The translations under genes and the position numbers were made by a program. A stretch of 64,000 bases of DNA from NCBI GenBank assembly GCA_963931925.1, contig OZ007569.1, positions 76,684,479-76,748,478 of the forward strand. Direction: 5' to 3'. How positions within the stretch are numbered: the stretch's first letter is position 1; each line of letters begins with the position of its first letter. The notes beneath the pieces are model-generated. The model was given only the letters and a program-made list of their open reading frames with translations. It was not told the DNA's origin and did not search any database. This document shows, piece after piece, positions 61,257-64,000 of this stretch. Source of the stretch: Onchidella celtica (lineage: Eukaryota > Mollusca > Gastropoda > Systellommatophora > Onchidiidae).

Positions 61257-61718
61257 CTTTCTAGCGTCAGTGCATCTCTGTGATGTCATTCTACATTACT
61301 TTCTAGCGTCAGTGCAACTCTGTGATGTCATTCTACATTACTTTCTAGCGTCAGTGCAACTCTGTGATGTCATTGTACATTACTTTCTAGCGTCAGTGCA
61401 TCTCTGTGATGTCATTCTACATTACTTTCTAGCGTCAGTGCATCTCTGTGATGTCATTCTACATTACTTTCTAGCGTCAGTGCGACTCTGTGATGTCATT
61501 CTACATTACTTTCTAGCGTCAGTGCAACTCTGTGATGTCATTCTACATTACTTTCTAGCGTCAGTGCGACTCTGTGATGTCATTCTACATTACTTTCTAG
61601 CGTCAGTGCGACTCTGTGATGTCATTCTACATTACTTTCTAGCGTCAGTACAACTCTGTGATGTCATTCTACATTACTTTCTAGCGTCAGTACAACTCTG
61701 TGATGTCATTCTACATTA
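61257..61718. repeat. 42-bp minisatellite, 11 copies
   Basis: Exactly eleven units of 42 bp, each starting CTTTCTAGCGTCAGTGC and containing CTCTGTGATGTCATT. Variation is confined to a few positions (GTGCAT, GTGCAA, GTGCGA, GTACAA, and one CATTG). The 158-codon plus-strand ORF through it (14-residue period) is an artefact. Lies about 1 kb upstream of goosecoid exon 3 in intron 2. Confidence 0.97.
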
Positions 61719-62332
61719 CAAGTGACCGGATACACCAGACAGAAATGAGTGTATAAAAATATGGATTCTCTTTCCTTTCGGTTTTCTCCGAAGAACAATT
61801 GAGCTGACAGAGGTTTTGTAATGTTTAATCTGAGTTGACTAAATGTTTGTTCACGAGTCTCTGCACTAGAATGACTCACTCACAACGGATAACCACGTCA
61901 ATTGGATTTTTTGTTTTGTTTTTCTGAATGACTTCTCTAAAATGGTTCTGACTGTGGCATGTACATACCAGAGGCAGCCTTGAAGGTGACAGGAACATTC
62001 AATTGTAGTGACTGAGTACGGGAAAAATAGGACTTACGCAAACAAGGAAGATTTATCATGGAATTAAGGGATAATTGATATTTTTTCTCATATTAATCTG
62101 TCACTCTTTGAATCCACCCGTTTACACTGTTTTGTGTTTCTTTCCTTCCCGTGTCCACTCTTTGATTTTATGTTTTTCTTCATCTACGCTTAACACTGTC
62201 TGGATATTTTCTTACCTCCTCTCCACACCCCCCCCCCCCCCAAGACCAACATGTTTTCTTTTGAGTTTGTTCCTTTGCTTGAATGCGACACGAACTATCG
62301 CGCAGTGGTACAGTCTGGAATGATGATGGAAC

Positions 62333-62481
62333 GAAAGAGAGAGAGCGAAAGGAAGAATGAGAGAGTGCGAAAGAGAGAGTGAGAGAGAAAGAGAGAGCGA
62401 GAGAAAAAGAGAGAGAGAGAGAGAAAGAGAGAGCGAGAAAGAGAGAGAGAGAGAGAAAGAGAGAGCGAGAGAGAGAGAAGA
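62333..62481. repeat. Purine-rich (GA)n tract before exon 3
   Basis: About 150 bp almost wholly of A and G on the sense strand, with GAGCGA interruptions, ending 200 bp upstream of the exon 3 acceptor. Minus-strand Ser-Leu ORFs are artefacts. Confidence 0.93.
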
Positions 62482-62679
62482 ACATTTTGTGCAGAGATGA
62501 GGATAGTGGGGGAAAGGGAAGGAAGATAATAATAGTTGACAAAGAATGAACTGGGTGGACCAGCCTGTGAGAAAACGTTGTGTGGAGCGTGAAGTGTGAG
62601 CACAGTCTGTGCTGCTGACTGCATGACGTCAGGGCAAACTTTAGTTTAAAACTTGCTTTTGTTTTGTTTCTCGTTTCAG

Positions 62680-63114
62680 GTCTGGTTCAAAAACCGGCGA
62701 GCTAAATGGAGGAAACAAAAACGCGAGCAGGAAGCGGCCGAGAAACGAGCCGGGGAGGCAGGATCATCGACTTCACCAATCAAAGCCAGCACAGAAAACC
62801 CGGATGTCAGGAAAAATTCAACATCCGGGGATGAGGCTGAACGCGAGGATTCAATCTGCGTGGATGGTGAGGAGAGGGAGGAGTCGGGGGGTGAGGACGG
62901 GGGATGTTCACCGGATTCCCGTGTCCAACCAACCAGTCAGCACGCTGCTACAGTCACTTCCTGTCCTCATTCTACCAAAGGTCAACTGAGGTCATCAGAG
63001 GGGGACACACCAGGCGTGACGGAGGCCGGAGAATGTTCCAGACGGGAGGAGGAGGAGGAGGAACGGTCCAGAGCGAGTCATGAAGAATTTTCAGAAGAAG
63101 AATTATCTCCCTGA
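62680..63114 (+). CDS. gsc: Goosecoid homeobox protein, coding exon 3 (residues 208-351, homeodomain 47-60 and tail)
   Basis: Begins after CTCGTTTCAG with VWFKNRRAKWRKQKR, the third helix of the homeodomain. Trp48, Phe49, Lys50 and Asn51 are residues 209-212; Lys50 (instead of Gln) directs binding to TAATCC-type sites and, with the GEH motif, identifies Gsc. The tail of about 130 residues is low in hydrophobics and rich in Ser, Glu and Gly, with acidic patches (EREDSICVDGEEREESGGEDGG near 266-287) and a run of six Glu near the end before SHEEFSEEELSP. It is probably disordered. Stop TGA at 63112-63114. Phase 0 joining to exon 2 restores an uninterrupted homeodomain. Confidence 0.95.
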   Translation, partial: VWFKNRRAKWRKQKREQEAAEKRAGEAGSSTSPIKASTENPDVRKNSTSGDEAEREDSICVDGEEREESGGEDGGCSPDSRVQPTSQHAATVTSCPHSTKGQLRSSEGDTPGVTEAGECSRREEEEEERSRASHEEFSEEELSP

Positions 63115-63430
63115 AACAGGAAGTGAAATGATCACGTGAACATTATTGAAACTGTAGCGTTGCTAATGTCACGGCTTTTGTGTTTGCCTGGCCTAGCACG
63201 TGTGATCACTTTCACACACACAACATTTCTGTGACCAGGTTTTCACCAGACACTCTTGAATGTGATGACACTACTTGAAAACGATGGCGATGAACAGGGG
63301 AAAGAAGAGAAACATTCTTGAACGCCCTAAACTTTGTAAATCATCACATTGTCAGTTGAATGTGCTAGTCCATGACCATCAGCTTCCTTCATATTTTCAC
63401 CGCCTAATAAATGTTCACATTGAGCTGTGA
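63115..63430 (+). other. gsc: Goosecoid 3' UTR (probable extent)
   Basis: Non-coding sequence after the stop codon, of ordinary complexity, up to shortly beyond a canonical AATAAA. Length of about 300 bp is inferred from that signal; use of a later site cannot be excluded. Confidence 0.5.
63406..63411 (+). terminator. gsc: AATAAA polyadenylation signal
   Basis: Canonical AATAAA about 290 bp after the stop, followed within 30 bp by TGTTCACATTGAGCTGTG, a GT-containing downstream region. Confidence 0.6.
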
Positions 63431-64000
63431 TTAGTTCTAGTATCCAAAACTACATGTAGTTTCTGCCATGTCCAGTCACCTCTGTAGTGATAGATCTGAC
63501 CAGTTCGGGCCTGGCCTGTTTGCCATTGACCGAATATAGTTGATCCCACTGTCTATTACTAGGAAATTCTGGTGTTTTCGTCCAACAGTGACACACAGTG
63601 ACACACTTACCATTTGTAGCGTGGGTGAGTTTATCTTTTATCTACGTCCAGAAGGAATGTCTACCCCACCCGTGCGTTAAAATATATTTTTGTGCCTGGC
63701 TGCATTATGAGATGGGTTTTGGGTCAAGCAAGGCTGAACTGATTATTGTATGAATCAGAGTGCAACTTTGTGCATGCCGAAAAGTCGCCAGCAGAAAGTT
63801 GACAATATTACACTTTTCACTCTGCCATTATGCTGAACACTCTGCGGTATTTGGTGGCAACATCTGCCTGCAGTTTGATGACACAAAAAGGCTACAAAAT
63901 TTAAGTGTTTAGAGGCTTAGAGATACAAGTTTATAGACAGTGTCTGAATAATTGTCACTTGACCCCCATACCTGAAAACTTCATGGTCTTTGTCTCTCCG
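63431..64000. other. Downstream DNA, no gene seen
   Basis: Non-repetitive, AT-moderate sequence with no ORF of note. ACACACAGTGACACAC-type short repeats near 63590 are trivial. Confidence 0.6.

Noticed and set aside
61249-61725. A 158-codon ORF with a 14-residue repeat
   Set aside because: A 42-bp tandem array inside a goosecoid intron; no signal peptide, no unique flanks, and variation does not favour synonymous sites.

Overview
This is a metazoan nuclear genome window, most likely from a lophotrochozoan and plausibly a gastropod mollusc. The grounds are a three-exon goosecoid homeobox gene with very long introns, a non-LTR retrotransposon of a type I associate with flatworm and mollusc genomes, degenerate tRNA-derived SINEs, and an extreme load of simple repeats and minisatellites. 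The species cannot be named from the sequence, and the phylum call is an inference from the protein style. There is no sign of bacterial, viral or organellar DNA.

Only two real protein-coding units are visible. The first is an intact RTE-like retrotransposon on the minus strand (5338-8580), with a 993-residue endonuclease/reverse transcriptase ORF, a very short 3' UTR ending in a trinucleotide repeat, and a perfect 14-bp target-site duplication. The second is goosecoid (gsc) on the plus strand, spliced from 22829-23240, 37981-38189 and 62680-63114. It encodes 351 residues: a Groucho-binding GEH/eh1 motif (residues 100-106), a K50 paired-like homeodomain (162-221) split by an intron between homeodomain residues 46 and 47, and a serine/glutamate-rich acidic tail. 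The 39 kb of intron contain no other recognisable gene.

Layout: 1-5323 is non-coding with simple repeats; 5324-8594 is the retrotransposon and its duplicated target; 8595-21270 is repeat-rich intergenic DNA with a 60-copy 18-bp minisatellite, a SINE and two related CATCATCATACA arrays; 21275-22828 is the probable gsc promoter and 5' leader, possibly with a non-coding first exon and a 5' UTR intron holding a 16-copy 21-bp minisatellite; 22829-63114 is gsc; 63115-64000 is its 3' UTR and downstream DNA.

The most notable non-gene content is a set of six minisatellites (periods 18, 21, 21/22, 22, 26 and 42 bp). Several are perfect or nearly so, one carries an exact 194-bp higher-order duplication, and three otherwise different units share the heptamer TGATGTC in the same orientation. 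These arrays create almost all of the long spurious ORFs. I did not find a clearly new molecular system; the candidates worth a second look are the fresh retrotransposon insertion, the higher-order minisatellite, the shared heptamer and the gsc leader architecture.
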